Positions 23,880-36,400 are shown, counted from the stretch's first letter. The stretch is 64,000 nt of DNA from Dicyema japonicum (GCA_011109175.1 RDEW01000002.1:2086997-2150996), one strand, 5' to 3'. Notes: generated from the letters alone by a model not told the origin. A program made the numbers and translations.

Positions 23880-24654
23880 ATTATCTTTTCGGTTTTTCTT
23901 TTATTATTTGAGTTTTCTAATTTGTTTTTGGAATTGATACGGTACCGCATCTTCAGAGTACTATTGGACCATTATGACGGTAAACCTTTTTTCTGTGTGG
24001 GGTGATAGTGATGATCTTCAGACAGAATGGTAGGGAGATTTACTTAAAATAGCAAAAATCTAGAAGTCAGATAATGCCGGAATTCTTCCCAAGGTATGAG
24101 AAGATTCCAAGACAAAATAAGAAGCAAGGATTAGACACCTGGATCGATTAATTATACGATAAGTTGTATCCCCTTTATGTGTTCCTGGGGATAAATATTC
24201 TTTAATCTCAAAATATCTCGAGGCGCTTTTTATTCAAACAATTTGAAGTGACCATTTTCAAGTGGACAGCGATCCTGAAGATTGATATGGTTACGTACCT
24301 CTATTGCACGAAATGCATACTTGGTTCATAGGGAATAAAAACCTCTCTCTTCCTTCTTCTTATGAGAATAGAATGGACTATTATTTTTTATTTCTGCTTT
24401 TTAGGTAAGCTATGTTTTTTATTTTATTACTATACTTGTTTTTTTTGTTTAAGGAATTTTTCATTTAATGAATAATTTGCTTAATAAATCCAAATTTTAA
24501 TTTTTAATGATTTTCCTCCTAAAATTAAAATTTAATGAATTTTTATTTAATAAATCTTAATTTGATTTAAAAAAATTAAATTAATAATTTTTTTTTATTA
24601 ACAAAATTTTTTTAATTAATAATTTTTTTTTTTTTAACAATTAAAAAAATATCA
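23880..24654. other. No gene; 24400-24650 is low-complexity A/T
   Basis: The right half is almost pure runs of A and T (tttttt / aattaaatt). Confidence 0.7.
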
Positions 24655-25165
24655 GTTGAGGAAGCCTGCTGCGTGGATTGCGAACGAGTTCCCTCGGAGT
24701 ATGGCTATTCCAATCTTTTGTCTTAGCCATAACCCTTCTCGTTGATCCCTTTTCTTTTTGGCAAGCAATCCTCCGAGTTCTTGCAAGAATTCAGCCGTCA
24801 TTGGACCAACGGCTCCCGATGATTCGGTCGCAACAGGAGTAAATCGGTAGCGATCCCCGAGGCAAGAATATTTCTTGATTTTTAGGTTTTCCGCAATCGA
24901 AGCAGCTGCTCCAGGTGTCTGAACAGATTTAAAAATGTTCGTGCTTGAGAACGTGTCTATGCAAGTTGACGATCACATCATTCAGAGCGGCATGACGTGG
25001 TCCCCTTCCGGCGCTTCTTCTGCAGGACAGCGGGTGCAATCCTTTCACATCGACTGTTTTCCCGCATCGGCATCGGTGCTCCTGGCAAACGTCTAGTCCC
25101 AGCCTTTGTCCGATTCCATTCCTCAAAGAATCGTCGTCCAAAAAGGTCCCGAGGTTTGGGCAAGG
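24655..25165 (-). mobile_element. PHD-RT-REL retrotransposon remnant (endonuclease part)
   Basis: Minus strand: [40 protein letters not shown] (the C-C-H-C knuckle and the RH of the restriction-like endonuclease), a deletion where the catalytic P-D...D should be, then in another frame RYRFTPVATESSGAVGPMTAEFLQELG, the C-terminal block of the same family. The catalytic core is missing, so it is dead. Confidence 0.8.
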
Positions 25166-26790
25166 TATTGTGATTTTTCTTTAAAATTTTATTAAATTTA
25201 TTTTAACAATTTAATAAAATTTATTAATTATTTATTATAATGAACGTATTAAAAATGAAGAATTGTCGCTTTCATTAAACAAAAAATAACTGTACTTGTT
25301 TTTTAAGTCAGGTTATTTTTTATCACGATTAGAAGAACAAAAATACCACGTACTTTTCTATTTTAGTCAATCATTACGTGGTTCAGTAATTTTGTAACTT
25401 TTGGTAACGTTCGGAGGCCCTATAATGTTCTTTAAAGGAGGGTCATCGACAATTTACCTTTGAGGATATTCTCCCTGGTGCACTTTCGTCCTCAACTATC
25501 TAGAAAGAACCCTCAGTCAACCGCAAAAGGAGAACCATATTGCTAAAGTTAGACATCAATGAGATAAGAGGTAAAATTTTTGTTCTCTTCTGATGGAACT
25601 GAAGATTTAAATCGACTGATTCAAAAGACGAAATACCCTTCAATCTGACATATTCCACTATTTCCAGATACAGTTAATTCGGAATGAACTGAGCTACATC
25701 AATTCTAAGAAGAATTTTTTGGGAGACGACGCTGATATCGAAATCACTCCGATTTCACTTGGAAGAAATTGAAAAATTACCTTTGAATATATATGTACCC
25801 CCTCCTAGTTTTTGTCCGATGCAGATTACTATGCATGATTTATATACTTTGTCTTCCTTTAAACATGTGATTATTGGTAGAGATATTTACGCGTTAGTTA
25901 GCTAACCATTAAAAATTTGAGGTCTTTTACGGTTATAAATGACACGTCAGAGAGATAAACCAACTTGCTCTCACGATTTGTCTGCGATATCGACCTGGTC
26001 AGTCACTTACAACTCATGAAGTGACAACAAAAAAGAAATCTCGACTGGGAAAAAGTTTTCACTCCGCTTCGACTACAACATTACCTTGCATTTATTGACA
26101 ACCTCTTGCAGAAATTTCCTGAATGATTGTACCCCTAGCACTATCTTGGATGCCATACCTTAACACCACCCTAACTATGTAATGGGGTATGGCAGGATGA
26201 CAATTGTTAAAAAAAATGACTCATGTCTGACTGTTTTACTACTGAGGGCATTGAACAACGATGTAGTAACCGAGGAGTTCAAATCCCAGTAACCAAAATG
26301 GCTGTATGTATCTCGTTTTTGAATCAAAGTAGATTCACACAGAAGTTTGTAAGACCATTTGGAATGTTTCATATTAAATGTCCTGAATAATCTTATAAAA
26401 TATTACGTAAAAATATCCCACAAGGGCATAATAATAATATCTCTATTATCTTTCAGAGGAAACACCCTACTATAATGGGCCTGGCAAAGAATCTTGGTAA
26501 TCATGGAATAGCAGAATTTACGATGATATACAGCCACTCAACCAATAAAAACATTGTCCTGTCTTCGTTGAAACTTGCCCACCTCCACCCAACTCTGAAA
26601 CCATGAAAAACATATATCGTTAATCTATTCCATGTTAAGAATTCAGGATAAGCTGGTTCTTTAAAAAACCAAAGGTTTTTGTCCAGACATGAAATTTAAA
26701 ATGGATTCAAAGTAGATAGGTCCACTTTGATAAATCTATCAGTCTTTATTAACTTTTTGGGGATATCTGAAAATTGTACTTTACTCTAGA
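25166..26790. other. No confident gene
   Basis: AT-rich. A weak coding-like run FSSDGTEDLNRLIQKTKYPS near 25588-25650 (+) and LINE-linker-like text near 26030-26110 are the only hints. Confidence 0.35.
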
Positions 26791-26791
26791 C

Positions 26792-27960
26792 CAGTGGTTC
26801 TCAACCTTTTTGAGAACACGGAACCCTATCAACATTTTTCATTTTATACGGAACCCCTATAAGTTTTTAAAAATTATCAGTATTTTACTATTACAAAAAA
26901 ATAAAATGCTAGTTCAATAGTGAGATTGTTCAGGCTGATGTATCTTGCATAGCTCTGTAATATGTCCTTGACAGAGATAAATGCAGGTCTTTTACATACA
27001 GAAGGTTCGCTCGTTTTTTATGATTTATATTTGTTAATGCAGAAAAATCCACTTTCACAGAGATAAGTCGTTGAAAACTGGACCAAAGCTATGTTTACCA
27101 GAATAGGATATTCTTTTTTGACAATCAGCCAAAACGAATCAACATCAAGTTGTAAATATTCCATTTTTAACGTTCTGTCACTTGAAACAAACGCAAGTTC
27201 TTGCTCTTTTAATGATAACTCGTTTCCAGTTATTTCGTATTCAGCAAAAGGATTCCTCATCCGAAATCAACATCAAGCTGTAAATATTCCATTTTTAACG
27301 TTCTGTCACTTGAAACAAACGCAAGTTCTTGCTCTTTTAATGATAACTCGTTTCCAGTTATTTCGTACTCAGCAAAAGGATTCCTCATCCAATCATTGAG
27401 TTCAACTGATTTGAGTTGAAGATAAGTGAATAATGTTCGAATTCTATTTTTTTCGTAAATAAGCAAAGCCAATAAATTGCCCAGTCGTTGCTGGAGCACC
27501 ATCAGTGCAGAAATTCACACATACATTCCGATACACTTTATATCCTCAAAATATGAATTTATAAGATTGAAAATGTCATATTCCTTTGTTGTTCCGAGAA
27601 ACTCTTTGAAGCAAAGAAATTCTTCAACAATGGATTCATCGTTCATATATCGAACGAAAACAAGGAGTTGCATTCTTCATGTAATATCTTAGCTTTCATC
27701 CAATTGAAGCCCAAAAAATTAGACTTTTGAATCGCCGTAAAAAAGTGGTTTCAATGTCATATGACATACCCTTGATGAGTCTGCTAACAGAATTATTAGA
27801 AAAAGGAATTAAGTCGAGCTCAGCGGCAGCAATTTCTCCGAACATTATCTTCACTACTTTGCATTTCTCTTCCAGATTTCTCTGCAGGAATGAGAGAAGG
27901 TTCTTTCGTACTGTAGTGGGAGCAGTGGAAAACCACAGAGACTGGATGGCGCAGTTTTAA
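26792..27960 (-). mobile_element. hAT transposase remnant with one terminal repeat
   Basis: The left edge reads CAGTGGTTCTCAACCTTTTT (26792-26811), a standard hAT terminal sequence. On the minus strand inside it, WMRNPFAEYEITGNELSLKE, SFWLIVKKEYPILVNIAL and FSTTYLCESGFF are the C-terminal (dimerisation) blocks of hAT transposases of the SCAND3/ZBED5-related group. Upstream blocks (EEFLCFKEFLGTTKEYDIF) are degraded. An internal 128-bp tandem duplication (27137-27264 / 27265-27392) repeats the WMRNPFAEYEITGN exon segment. No right terminal repeat was found. Confidence 0.85.
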
Positions 27961-28149
27961 ATTATTTACTTTAGACCTCATCCTACGAGGAGACATGTCC
28001 CTTGTTTTCCTTAACTTTGTCTTCATTAGTAACCCCAGTTTCGCTAACATGTAAGAAGGTGGAGATCGCTAGCAAACTCCCGAGATCCTTACGACTTCCA
28101 AGTAAAGATTATTCAACTACGACCAGGAAGAGAGTAGTCTTTAAGTTAG

Positions 28150-28570
28150 CTAATTGCATCCCCACGTACCCATAAACATATGAATAGTTAGGGCTCCACT
28201 TGTGCCGTCCTCTTCACTGTCCGTTCTACTAATTTCTCCATGTAACTTTCCTCCTCGATCAATACTTAGGGTCTCCTGTTTAGAGAGTCCTCTGACATTG
28301 AAATTGTAAGCGGGGAAGAATAGAAAGACTGAGACTACGATAAAGACAACATCATTAGAGAGGCGTCCACCAATCAACCAACAAAGCTGTCTCTAAGTGC
28401 GAAGATGTAAATAAAGTAACGGGGACATACATCAAATCAGTAACATATGAGAGAACTTTTAAAAGAAAAGAACATAAGCATAAAATGAAAGTGTCCGATG
28501 TAGACTTCTCTTCCATTATATTTGCAACCTTGTTATTTCCAAAGGTTTTATCTGTAACACTAAGCACAAC
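28150..28570 (-). pseudogene. Unrecognised coding-like unit, related to 29745-29915
   Basis: The minus strand reads VVFIVVSVFLFFPAYNFNV (possible membrane segment) and EISRTDSEEDGTSGALTIHM. A diverged second copy at 29745-29915 reads YIEKTDRADSEEHGTSRNLS. Both lie in the same orientation, about 1.5 kb apart. The similarity of the D-S-E-E-x-G-T-S segment suggests duplicated coding sequence, but I do not recognise it. Confidence 0.3.
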
Positions 28571-28847
28571 TGAGACGTTTCCATTACTATTATTTAAGTT
28601 TTACACCATTTATAATTATTATTTTAATTTTTCATCAACGAAAAGGTCATAGTAACAGTATAGCAACAGTACAGAGACCAAACGAGGCTGCTATTCTGAT
28701 ATTCATTGCCAGAAAATTACCAAATTCATCACATGGATAAAAACTTAACTAAGCATTCGTTGAATAACAAGTCTTTTACCATTCACAGCATTTAATAATT
28801 AGTTCAAAAAACAGACATTAAAAATTAGTTCGGTCATCCGGATCATT

Positions 28848-28848
28848 N
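28848..28848. other. Single-base gap (N)
   Basis: No repeated flanks visible here. Confidence 0.8.
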
Positions 28849-29116
28849 TATACGGTCCGTTTAATCTTTCCATTATTAGACATGAAAATCCATAGTGACC
28901 TCAATCTAAATGTGATATGTTGAACCTTAAGAAAACTAGAGTTTTGGATATTCCCAAATAGACAGATAGAGCTGTCGAAACTAGGAATACGCCGAGTTTG
29001 TTCTCAAAATGAAAAGAGGAATGATTTGGGTCATCTGATGTAAGGATCACATAGCCACGTGAATCAGACAATAAATATAAACAACGTCCATCCTGATATG
29101 TCTTCAAAAACAAGAA

Positions 29117-29402
29117 CTAGTTTTTTTTCGAATCAAGGTCGTCAATTAAGATGGTATAGGGATTTTTGTTGTAGAACTCAGAGATATCTGTAGAACAAAT
29201 CTAAGATTCTTGGAGTATAGACCTCAACAGTAATCCATATTCTTTCGCAACAAACGTCCATGCTTACAAAATCACACAATAAATGATAAAAGACCTTTGG
29301 TTTACGATTTCTAAGGTAGTCGCAATAGAAAATAGACATTCCCCTATAGCAACTGCTCAAGCCTTCCATAAAACGTCTACGGAATTGTGTCCCGTCGTCC
29401 AC
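29117..29402 (-). CDS. Unrecognised small gene, 3' end, one mini-intron
   Basis: On the minus strand an open frame from at least 29402 to 29223 ends ERIWITVE. A 22-nt GT...AG segment (29222-29201; GTCTAT...CTTAG) separates it in phase 0 from ICSTDISEFYNKNPYTILID, which ends DLDSKKN-TAG at 29117. The unspliced frame would stop soon after the boundary. The 5' end is unresolved; upstream frames suggest further mini-introns. No family recognised. Confidence 0.4.
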
Positions 29403-29989
29403 TTCGACTTCTTTATTTCATCTCATTGACCACCAAGATGTCGATCGTGAACACGTTATCATAAACATTATACCTATTGAACCTAACCTTCTCTCATTCC
29501 TGCAGAGACATGTATGCTGACCCTGTATAAATTAATGACTAAATTGGTGGCGAAAAAAATCACAATATTTACAGGGAATTGCCTAATAACAGTTTGGCAG
29601 CTGAAAATGAGAATTTATGAGAAAAATCCCTGTGAGAAAGAATAGTAGGGTCTTTAAGTTGAACTATAATAGCATTTAACTTTTGCCATGAGAAGGTGAT
29701 CCATATCCAATTTTCGAATAAGTCAGTTAGTTAAATGGAGTCCCTCGTTATCCATAAGCATGTGAATACTTAGGTTTCTGCTTGTGCCATGCTCTTCACT
29801 ATCCGCTCTATCAGTTTTCTCTATGTAACTTCTCGACAGTCATCGAGGTTGTCCACGGGGTAGAATAGACAGACTGATTAGGATAAAGACAGACATATTA
29901 GAGAGGTTTCAACCTTTCATCCAACGAAAATGATAGATTTATAATAAAAGTTAAATTTTGATTAATTTATATTAATCTATTACTTATTT

Positions 29990-30250
29990 ATTTAAAAAAA
30001 AGTTGTTTTACAATATGGCGAATTATTTAATACATTCAAATATTATTTGGCATGCCGTTGGCACGATCTTGTGGTCGGTTGTTTCAACTAATTTTTAATT
30101 TACTTGTTTGTTGTATTGTCACACATTTTCTTTATATTATATTACCGGATTGTTCAAATAGTTTTGAAGTCTGTTATCAGAATGTCTAATATGTGTTTTT
30201 TATTTTGGTAACCCATAAACATGGATTATTTTTATCTATTTGATTTGTTC
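29990..30250 (-). repeat. Inverted fragment of the large duplicated unit
   Basis: Reverse complement of about 3060-3440: gtctaatatgtg...ggtaaccc mirrors 3066-3095, and ttgttttacaatatggcgaa mirrors 3407-3424. Confidence 0.65.
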
Positions 30251-30344
30251 CTATTTTTATTCTATTTTCTATATTTCGCTTCCGGTCCATATGTCCCAAA
30301 AATTGTTATGTCGTCTATATCGTGTCAAGGTTATTTTCTTTAAT

Positions 30345-30562
30345 ATTATCATGAAATTCATTCCCTAGAAGTCATTTAGTCTTATTTTGATGCCGTTGAT
30401 TTCGAATTCATGACTCGTAGAACCAATAGAGGGAACAATTTCAATGTAAAAAATTATCATGAAATTCATTCCCTAGAAGTCATTTAGTTTTATTTTGATG
30501 CCGTTGATTTCGAATTCATGACTCGTAGAACCAATAGAGGGAACAGTTTCAGTGTAAAAAAT
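30345..30562 (+). repeat. Tandem duplication, period 108 bp
   Basis: attatcatgaaattcattcc at 30345 restarts at 30453 with three or four substitutions. Confidence 0.9.
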
Positions 30563-30660
30563 AATTTTATAAATTTATTCATTTATTTTCAATGCAACTT
30601 TGAATGTTTACAACAGCGTCTTCTAGTTAGAGAAAAGTTTTTTCTGCCTTCTTTATCAAT

Positions 30661-30897
30661 TCACAATACCTTCAATTGGCATAATATTCGTGATAAATTT
30701 GTATGTTTTTCTGTTGAATCATGGCTCTCATTTTTGCTCGGTGTTGATCCCTTGTACCTACATAAGTTCGCTGAGGGCGAGCATTTCCTTCTTGGCATTG
30801 GTGTCTTTTTTTGTTTTTTTTCAATTAGTGTCTCCACGGCCTTCGGTGATTTGATATTTTCCCCTGTATACCATCTTTCAATTAGTTTGAAGGCCAT
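30661..30897 (-). CDS. Hypothetical ORF, ATG start, lysine-rich
   Basis: A 78-codon minus ORF begins MAFKLIERWYTGENIKSPKA and runs into a basic, S/T-rich segment. Two other frames of the same strand are also open over part of it, so a mini-intron join is possible. No recognised domain. Could be a gene start or chance. Confidence 0.25.
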   Translation of the reverse strand: MAFKLIERWYTGENIKSPKAVETLIEKKQKKTPMPRRKCSPSANLCRYKGSTPSKNESHDSTEKHTNLSRILCQLKVL

Positions 30898-31278
30898 TTT
30901 CTAACTCACGTTTTTTAAATTTAAAAAAATAATAATAAAATTTTTAATCTAATTATATAAATATTAAAAAATTGTACTTATTTAGAAATTGGTCAGCACT
31001 TTCTGTGTCAAGCAAGTTTAATGAGGTAATATATACGGCTGAGGGAGCTATGTACAATCGCGAAGATGTATTTAAAAGAAATGGTTACAAAAGTTATGAA
31101 GGTATCAGGCCAACTGAAAACTTGCTAATCTGAGTATTAAAAATAGTGCAGATGAATGAAAAAGAAAAAGGCATGATGAACTAGCACTCCTTGCAATTTC
31201 GATAAGAGACAAGTTCTATTATAATTTTTGAATATAATTTTTGCTGCTGGCTAACCGGAGCGCGACTTTCAACAAACA

Positions 31279-33000
31279 TTGAAGAGCTGGACGCATTTTA
31301 CTATACTCTCACGAGTGTATACAATTCGCTTTTTTTCCTCTTACATTCTTCTTGTCGCCGGGGACTGGAACGCCAGGGCTAGAAAAGCCAAACTAGGGGA
31401 GACGTGCATTGGAGCACACGGAAGGAATCGTCGTAACCTTCCTGGAGAGTCACTGATACACTTTTGCACGACGTTCAACCTAATCTTATGCAACATTTGT
31501 TTTAAGCACTCAGAAAAACACAAGACCACATGGGCACCAGAAAAGACAAATTAGGCAACAAAATCCGAATATACAACTAGATTGACTACATTCTCTGCAA
31601 GCAACATCAGAAGGTATAATTCGAGGTCATTGACGGACTTGAAAGGCAACAAAATCCGAATATACAACTAGATTGACTACATTCTCTGCAAGCAACATCA
31701 GAAGGTATAATTCGAGGTCATATGACGGACTTGAAACGAGCAGCGATCACAAACTTGTTGTCGCTCGGCTAATACTAAACAGAGTTCATGGAATACATTG
31801 AAAACGCAAAGGTATCTCCTCAGTATGATACGACACGGATAGGCTACGTTATAAAGAATCTACCAGTCTTTGATATAACACAACTCTGAGGAATAGCATT
31901 AACTCCATTAACGAAAATCAACAAGCAAATAAAGTATGGGAGGAAATAGTCGTTGCTATACAAAACGAAGTTTCTAGTGTTTCGGGCTCCACCCCCAAAC
32001 CCAGTCACAAACAAAGCAGTCCGGATATAAGACGACTTTCTGTAATACAAAAAGAGCTCAGGCTCCGATCAGCAAATACAAGTGCAGCAGAAAAAATCAA
32101 CGAGCTGAAATAGTCGTTGCTATACAAAACGAAGTTTCTAGTGTTTCGGGCTCCACCCCCAAACCCAGTCACAAACAAAGCAGTCCGGATATAAGACGAC
32201 TTTCTGTAATACAAAAAGAGCTCAGGCTCCGATCCGAAAATACAAGTGCAGCAGAAAAAATCGACGAGCTCTGCACCCAGAGGGACAGAGTCCTGACGAA
32301 GATCAAACAAATACAAAAATTTCTTGCCAGAAATGAACCAGAAAATCAAATTTCAGATATTTCGAAATGTAAAGATGAACCAAGGATGTTCAGTGCAATT
32401 CGCCTTCTCATTATCGGGTGGAGTTTGGCCCCGATCACTGTCCAAGAAAACATCGGCCGTCATTGGAGACGTTAATAAAGCTAATATAATAGCTTAATAT
32501 AATAGCTGTCATCTGGTACTAACCTACAACTCTAGGACTTGGGGAATCTCTAAACGGGAAATGGACCGTCTTTACTCCTTCACAGAGCTCAGCTTAAATC
32601 GGTAATCAAGATCAACTGGTCTAGGAAAATCTCTAATGCAAACCTTTATAATATATGCAAATATGGAGTGTTGTCATATGATATTTTCAAATCAAGATGG
32701 AGCCTCTTTGGTCAAGTGTTACGTCTTAATGACCAGGTCCCCGCAAATGTCGCAATGGATAATTACTTTGCACAAACAGGAGTCGGATTCCGCGGAAGGC
32801 TAAGAATGACACTTCTGACTATCTTGAACGAAGACCTAATAGCGGTTGGTATGAGACTAACTTCGGCGGACGATCTGGACAACCTAAGAGAACTAGCGCG
32901 CAACAGAGGATCATGGTCGAGGCTGACAGAGAAGATGATTATGAATACAACACAAGGGAAACTTAACTAATTTTATGTTTTCTCGGAAGTGCTTTTAATA
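31279..33000 (+). mobile_element. RTE-like LINE lacking the RT core
   Basis: Order: endonuclease part (LLVAGDWNARARKAKLGETC, FNLILCNICFKHSEKHKTTW), a duplicated segment (31563-31720), EN-RT linker (SVIQKELRLRSENTSAAEKI, duplicated in part at about 31940-32250), then at about 32460-32520 a jump straight to the C-terminal block (SRWSLFGQVLRLNDQVPANVA, GFRGRLRMTLLTILNEDLIA). It closes with ggaagtgcttttaatagtaataatg. All RT palm motifs are missing. Confidence 0.85.
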
Positions 33001-33475
33001 GTAATAATGATCACACCCCGACGTGGAAGAGAATGGCTCTCCACAAAGAAGATGTGGTTATTTCGTATCTAGGGTGATTTTTAATGTATTTGTTTATGGC
33101 TTCATAGAGGGGGCTGTCAGGAAGAATAACTGCCTTCACCATTTTCCTTTGTCGTTGAATCAAAACTTCTACCAGATGGGCGGACATTAAATTCCGGCAA
33201 TTACTCTTTTGGCAGCTTTCTGGATTGCGACAGTTTTACTAGAGATTAGCTGGAAATGGCCATTAACCATGACTCACTTGAGTAGGTCATGTCGGTTGTA
33301 TAAATTGCCGATAAACTGCGGAAAAAGACCCAGTGTTTCTTCGGTTTTGTTGGTGTGGTCGGATTTCCACATCGTTAATTGTGTTCTTAGGCCTCCTTGT
33401 ATAGCCACTAGAGTAGACGTAAGTATCAACTTTATATAAGACTAGTTCCAAGTTCTTCACAGCTATCAAACTCAT
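33001..33475 (-). mobile_element. LINE fragment (post-RT region)
   Basis: Minus-strand reading in shifting frames gives IRPHQQNRRNTGSFSAVYRQ, then QKAAKRVIAGI-like and DSPLYEAINKYIKNHPRYE, resembling the post-RT zone of Jockey-type LINEs. Weak, but continuous with LINE material next door. Confidence 0.4.
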
Positions 33476-34306
33476 AAATTATGAATGAATTTATGTGCAT
33501 TTTACAATACATTTCGACATATAGTCGTAATTTTAATGATCCGGTATATTCAAAGCAATATGCTAAGGCAAATTCTATAGAAGAAGTAATTTTTTGTGTA
33601 AAATTTCATAGTCTTCACAGATTATAAGGAAGACTAACTTGAGACTAATTCACTGAATGATCTTTCATCTGAGTCTTCCTTTTTATCCAAAATCCCCAAT
33701 TTGCACTTCAAGTAAATGTACGGAGTACCTTTATGACGATTTGGAAGAATAAGCGAGCATGATCTGGTATGATTTTACCTCCAGCAAGTTTACTACATCG
33801 AATCTAAGATTTGCCAAGATTTTTTCTAAATTACACATTTTTTAACTTGGCAAGCTGGACTGCAGTATCTAAGGGTTTTGTAAATTCCACATTATTTTAG
33901 ATTTGATTTACTAAAGCACCACGAACACCTTAATTCAAGCAATTTTCGATTTTAACACGTGGACGAACGGAAGAGATTCAACGATAATGTCTCCTGGTTT
34001 GTATGACTTCATGACTATTATGATTAAACCGTAAAGTTTCCACGGTTTTATTGAAAAAAATATTACGCAGTTTTAACGCAGTTCTCTCCATCCAATCCTG
34101 TCTTCCGATTTTTCACTACGAAAATGGTCTCCTATATACTTATTTCCCCCACCTTTAATGGGCATATCACAGTACCCACCATTGAGCGTTCTTCAATAGA
34201 TAGGATCTGATCCTGAGACTTTCACGGTGGCAATTCCGTTATGTTGTACAACATCCACGGAATTGAACTGAATCTGACCAAGAATTCAAATCTTTAGAAG
34301 TCTTAT

Positions 34307-34572
34307 CGAATTAGATTTACCCCAGCATGGTATAATTGCCCAACTTGGTGGGTGTAATCCCTTAAATTGGAATAATCAGGGAGTTCATTGAATTTTAATT
34401 TGCATTTGACCTAATTTATTGCAATAAATCGACCTTATACGAATTAGATTTATCCCAGCATGGTATAATTGCCCAACTTGGTGGCTGTAATTTCTTAAAT
34501 TGGAATAATCAGGGAGTTCATTGAATTTTAATTTGCATTTGACCTAATTTATTGCAATAAATCGACCTTATA
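34307..34572 (+). repeat. Tandem duplication, period 133 bp
   Basis: cgaattagatttaccccagc at 34307 restarts at 34440 (tatcccagc), with about four differences. Confidence 0.9.
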
Positions 34573-34692
34573 GTCATACCACATAGCGCTCACATCAAAG
34601 ATCACACAAAATTATAGGTCACCTTGATCTCATGACTCGGGTACTCATAAGTTTGATTTTGGGGTAAAAAAACTTAGGGGTTCAAGGAACTG

Positions 34693-35094
34693 ATGATTTT
34701 TCCACCTCTTCTTCATTCTGACAAGAGCAATAAGTATTATTTGCTTCTTGATTTCTTGTGGTTATCTGCTCGTGGGAAACTCTCTTCTCCATTAACAAAC
34801 AACTACCAAATAGTTTGTCTGGTGGAGGATACGGGAGAGGACCAGATATCTTTGACTAAACAAGTCAGTTATATATCGTGTGGTCTCTTGAATTTTAGGA
34901 TTCGAATAGTCAACAATAAAGGTAACGAAATGCCTGTGAAAATGGGGGATATATTTGTCTTAGTAACTCTTATTTTCTTTGTGAACAATTTCATTCGCTT
35001 AAATGATCTACGTCTAAGATCACTTCTAAATGTAGCCACTGACTATGTAACCGGTATTTTAACATATCCAGCCATATTTCTACAAATTGATTAA
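34693..35094 (+). CDS. Hypothetical 133-residue ORF with a membrane segment
   Basis: One of the longest uninterrupted frames outside transposons. It has an N-terminal segment YYLLLDFLWLSARGK, a middle GEDQISLTKQVSYISCG, and a hydrophobic stretch GDIFVLVTLIFFVNNFI followed by charged RLNDLRLRSLL. It could be an exon of a membrane protein. The family is not recognised and the ends may be spliced. Confidence 0.35.
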   Translation: MIFPPLLHSDKSNKYYLLLDFLWLSARGKLSSPLTNNYQIVCLVEDTGEDQISLTKQVSYISCGLLNFRIRIVNNKGNEMPVKMGDIFVLVTLIFFVNNFIRLNDLRLRSLLNVATDYVTGILTYPAIFLQID

Positions 35095-35236
35095 ATTTGA
35101 GGTTTTTTGACTGACGTCTTCTTATAAGGTGTGTTATTGTAGAGTTCTGGTCGAAAAGAGATATTCACGATCAAAATGGGACATTACGAGATCGAAATTG
35201 TCACAAGAATAATCGCATACGAAAGATCTTAGACTG

Positions 35237-35467
35237 TTTGAAAACATTAGACATGTCCAAGGCAGAAAAGCATTACGACTGGGATGAACTGTTTTGAAGA
35301 ATACACCTAGTGAACTGGAATAACTATGGAAGTAGAATCTCAGCTAACATATTTGGTTTGAAAACATTAGACATGTCCAAGGCAGAAAAGCATTACGACT
35401 GGGATGAACTGTTTTGAAGAATACACCTAGTGAACTGGAATAAGTATGGAAGTAGAATCTCAGAATA
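35237..35467 (+). repeat. Tandem duplication, period 120 bp
   Basis: tttgaaaacattagacatgt at 35237 restarts at 35357; nearly identical (aataactatgg/aataagtatgg). Confidence 0.9.
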
Positions 35468-35859
35468 ATGTTTCAAAAAGAGCTCAAAGATGTTTGACAA
35501 ATATTATGGGGACCAACCGTTGAGAACTAGTTTCTGTAAGTTGAAGATGCCTCCCCAGAATACTTGGGAAATTAGATTTTTCCATGCAAGCATATCCTCC
35601 CTTAAAAGTAAACCCGGGTTTTGGGAGTTAGCAATTCCTCGTCTATCGGGGTAACTCAATTCTCAGAACAGCTGAAGGAGTTATTTAAGTTTTCCGCCGT
35701 TGGTTGGCAAAATAGGCCGAGACTATAGAACATGAACATTGTGTAAATAACAACTACGTAGTGAATATTTTTATGGTGGTGTCTGTGCTTAAAAAATAGT
35801 TTTCAAGGTTGACTTCATTTTCGCTTTGTAGTTCAATCCCGTGTTTAATTCCTACTCTT

Positions 35860-36400
35860 TTAGCAATATTTCTGATTCAAATGATCATAAAGTATACTTG
35901 GATGCGGGTTCTGTGATGAACGATAGAATACCAAGTAGGTTCGAAATCCTTTCCGTTTGATTGTGCAGTAATCACTTTTGTCACCGCGAAAACCGTATAT
36001 TCTTTCCATTTGACAGTTTTCTTGCTGCAGATGTCTAAAAAGAATAATATTAGGGGGAAGTATTGGTGGCTGTTTGAATCTAAGGATTCCTAAACGAGTC
36101 ACTTTGATTCCAAATTTGAATAAATTCTCGTTAAAGTTTTTGTTTATTCGGCCACCTTGCTAAATCCGTTGTTTAAGGCTTCGTCGTCCCAGTTCATGAT
36201 TGGCTGGGATTTCTTAGAATTGGCGACTTTTGATTTAAAAAAGTTATTTTCTAACGATTTTAGCTCCTCCCCGTAGTTCAAAATCAGGGACCAGCCTTGG
36301 AGCATCATTCTGTAGTCGAGTTCATTTCTAGCCCACGTGTCTGTCCCGTCCGAGGTCTGTTTAGTGAAAGACAAACTGTGTAGGCTATGTAAGGCTTCCT
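35860..36400 (-). other. Coding-like minus-strand ORFs, unrecognised
   Basis: Two adjacent minus ORFs (36374-36144 and 36102-35860) read as natural protein (NELDYRMMLQGWSLILNYGE; MERIYGFRGDKSDYCTIKRK). They might be exons of one gene or an unrecognised transposon ORF. I found no clean mini-intron joining them. Confidence 0.25.

Noticed and set aside
26792-27960. Domesticated hAT-derived host gene (SCAND3/ZBED-like)
   Set aside because: Frame broken by an internal duplication and stops; a terminal repeat is still present.
30661-30897. ESCRT-type or other known gene for the lysine-rich ORF
   Set aside because: No motif of any family I could name holds over more than a few residues.
32005-32349. 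114-codon minus ORF with repeated segments
   Set aside because: Antisense to the duplicated LINE linker; the repetition reflects the tandem duplication.
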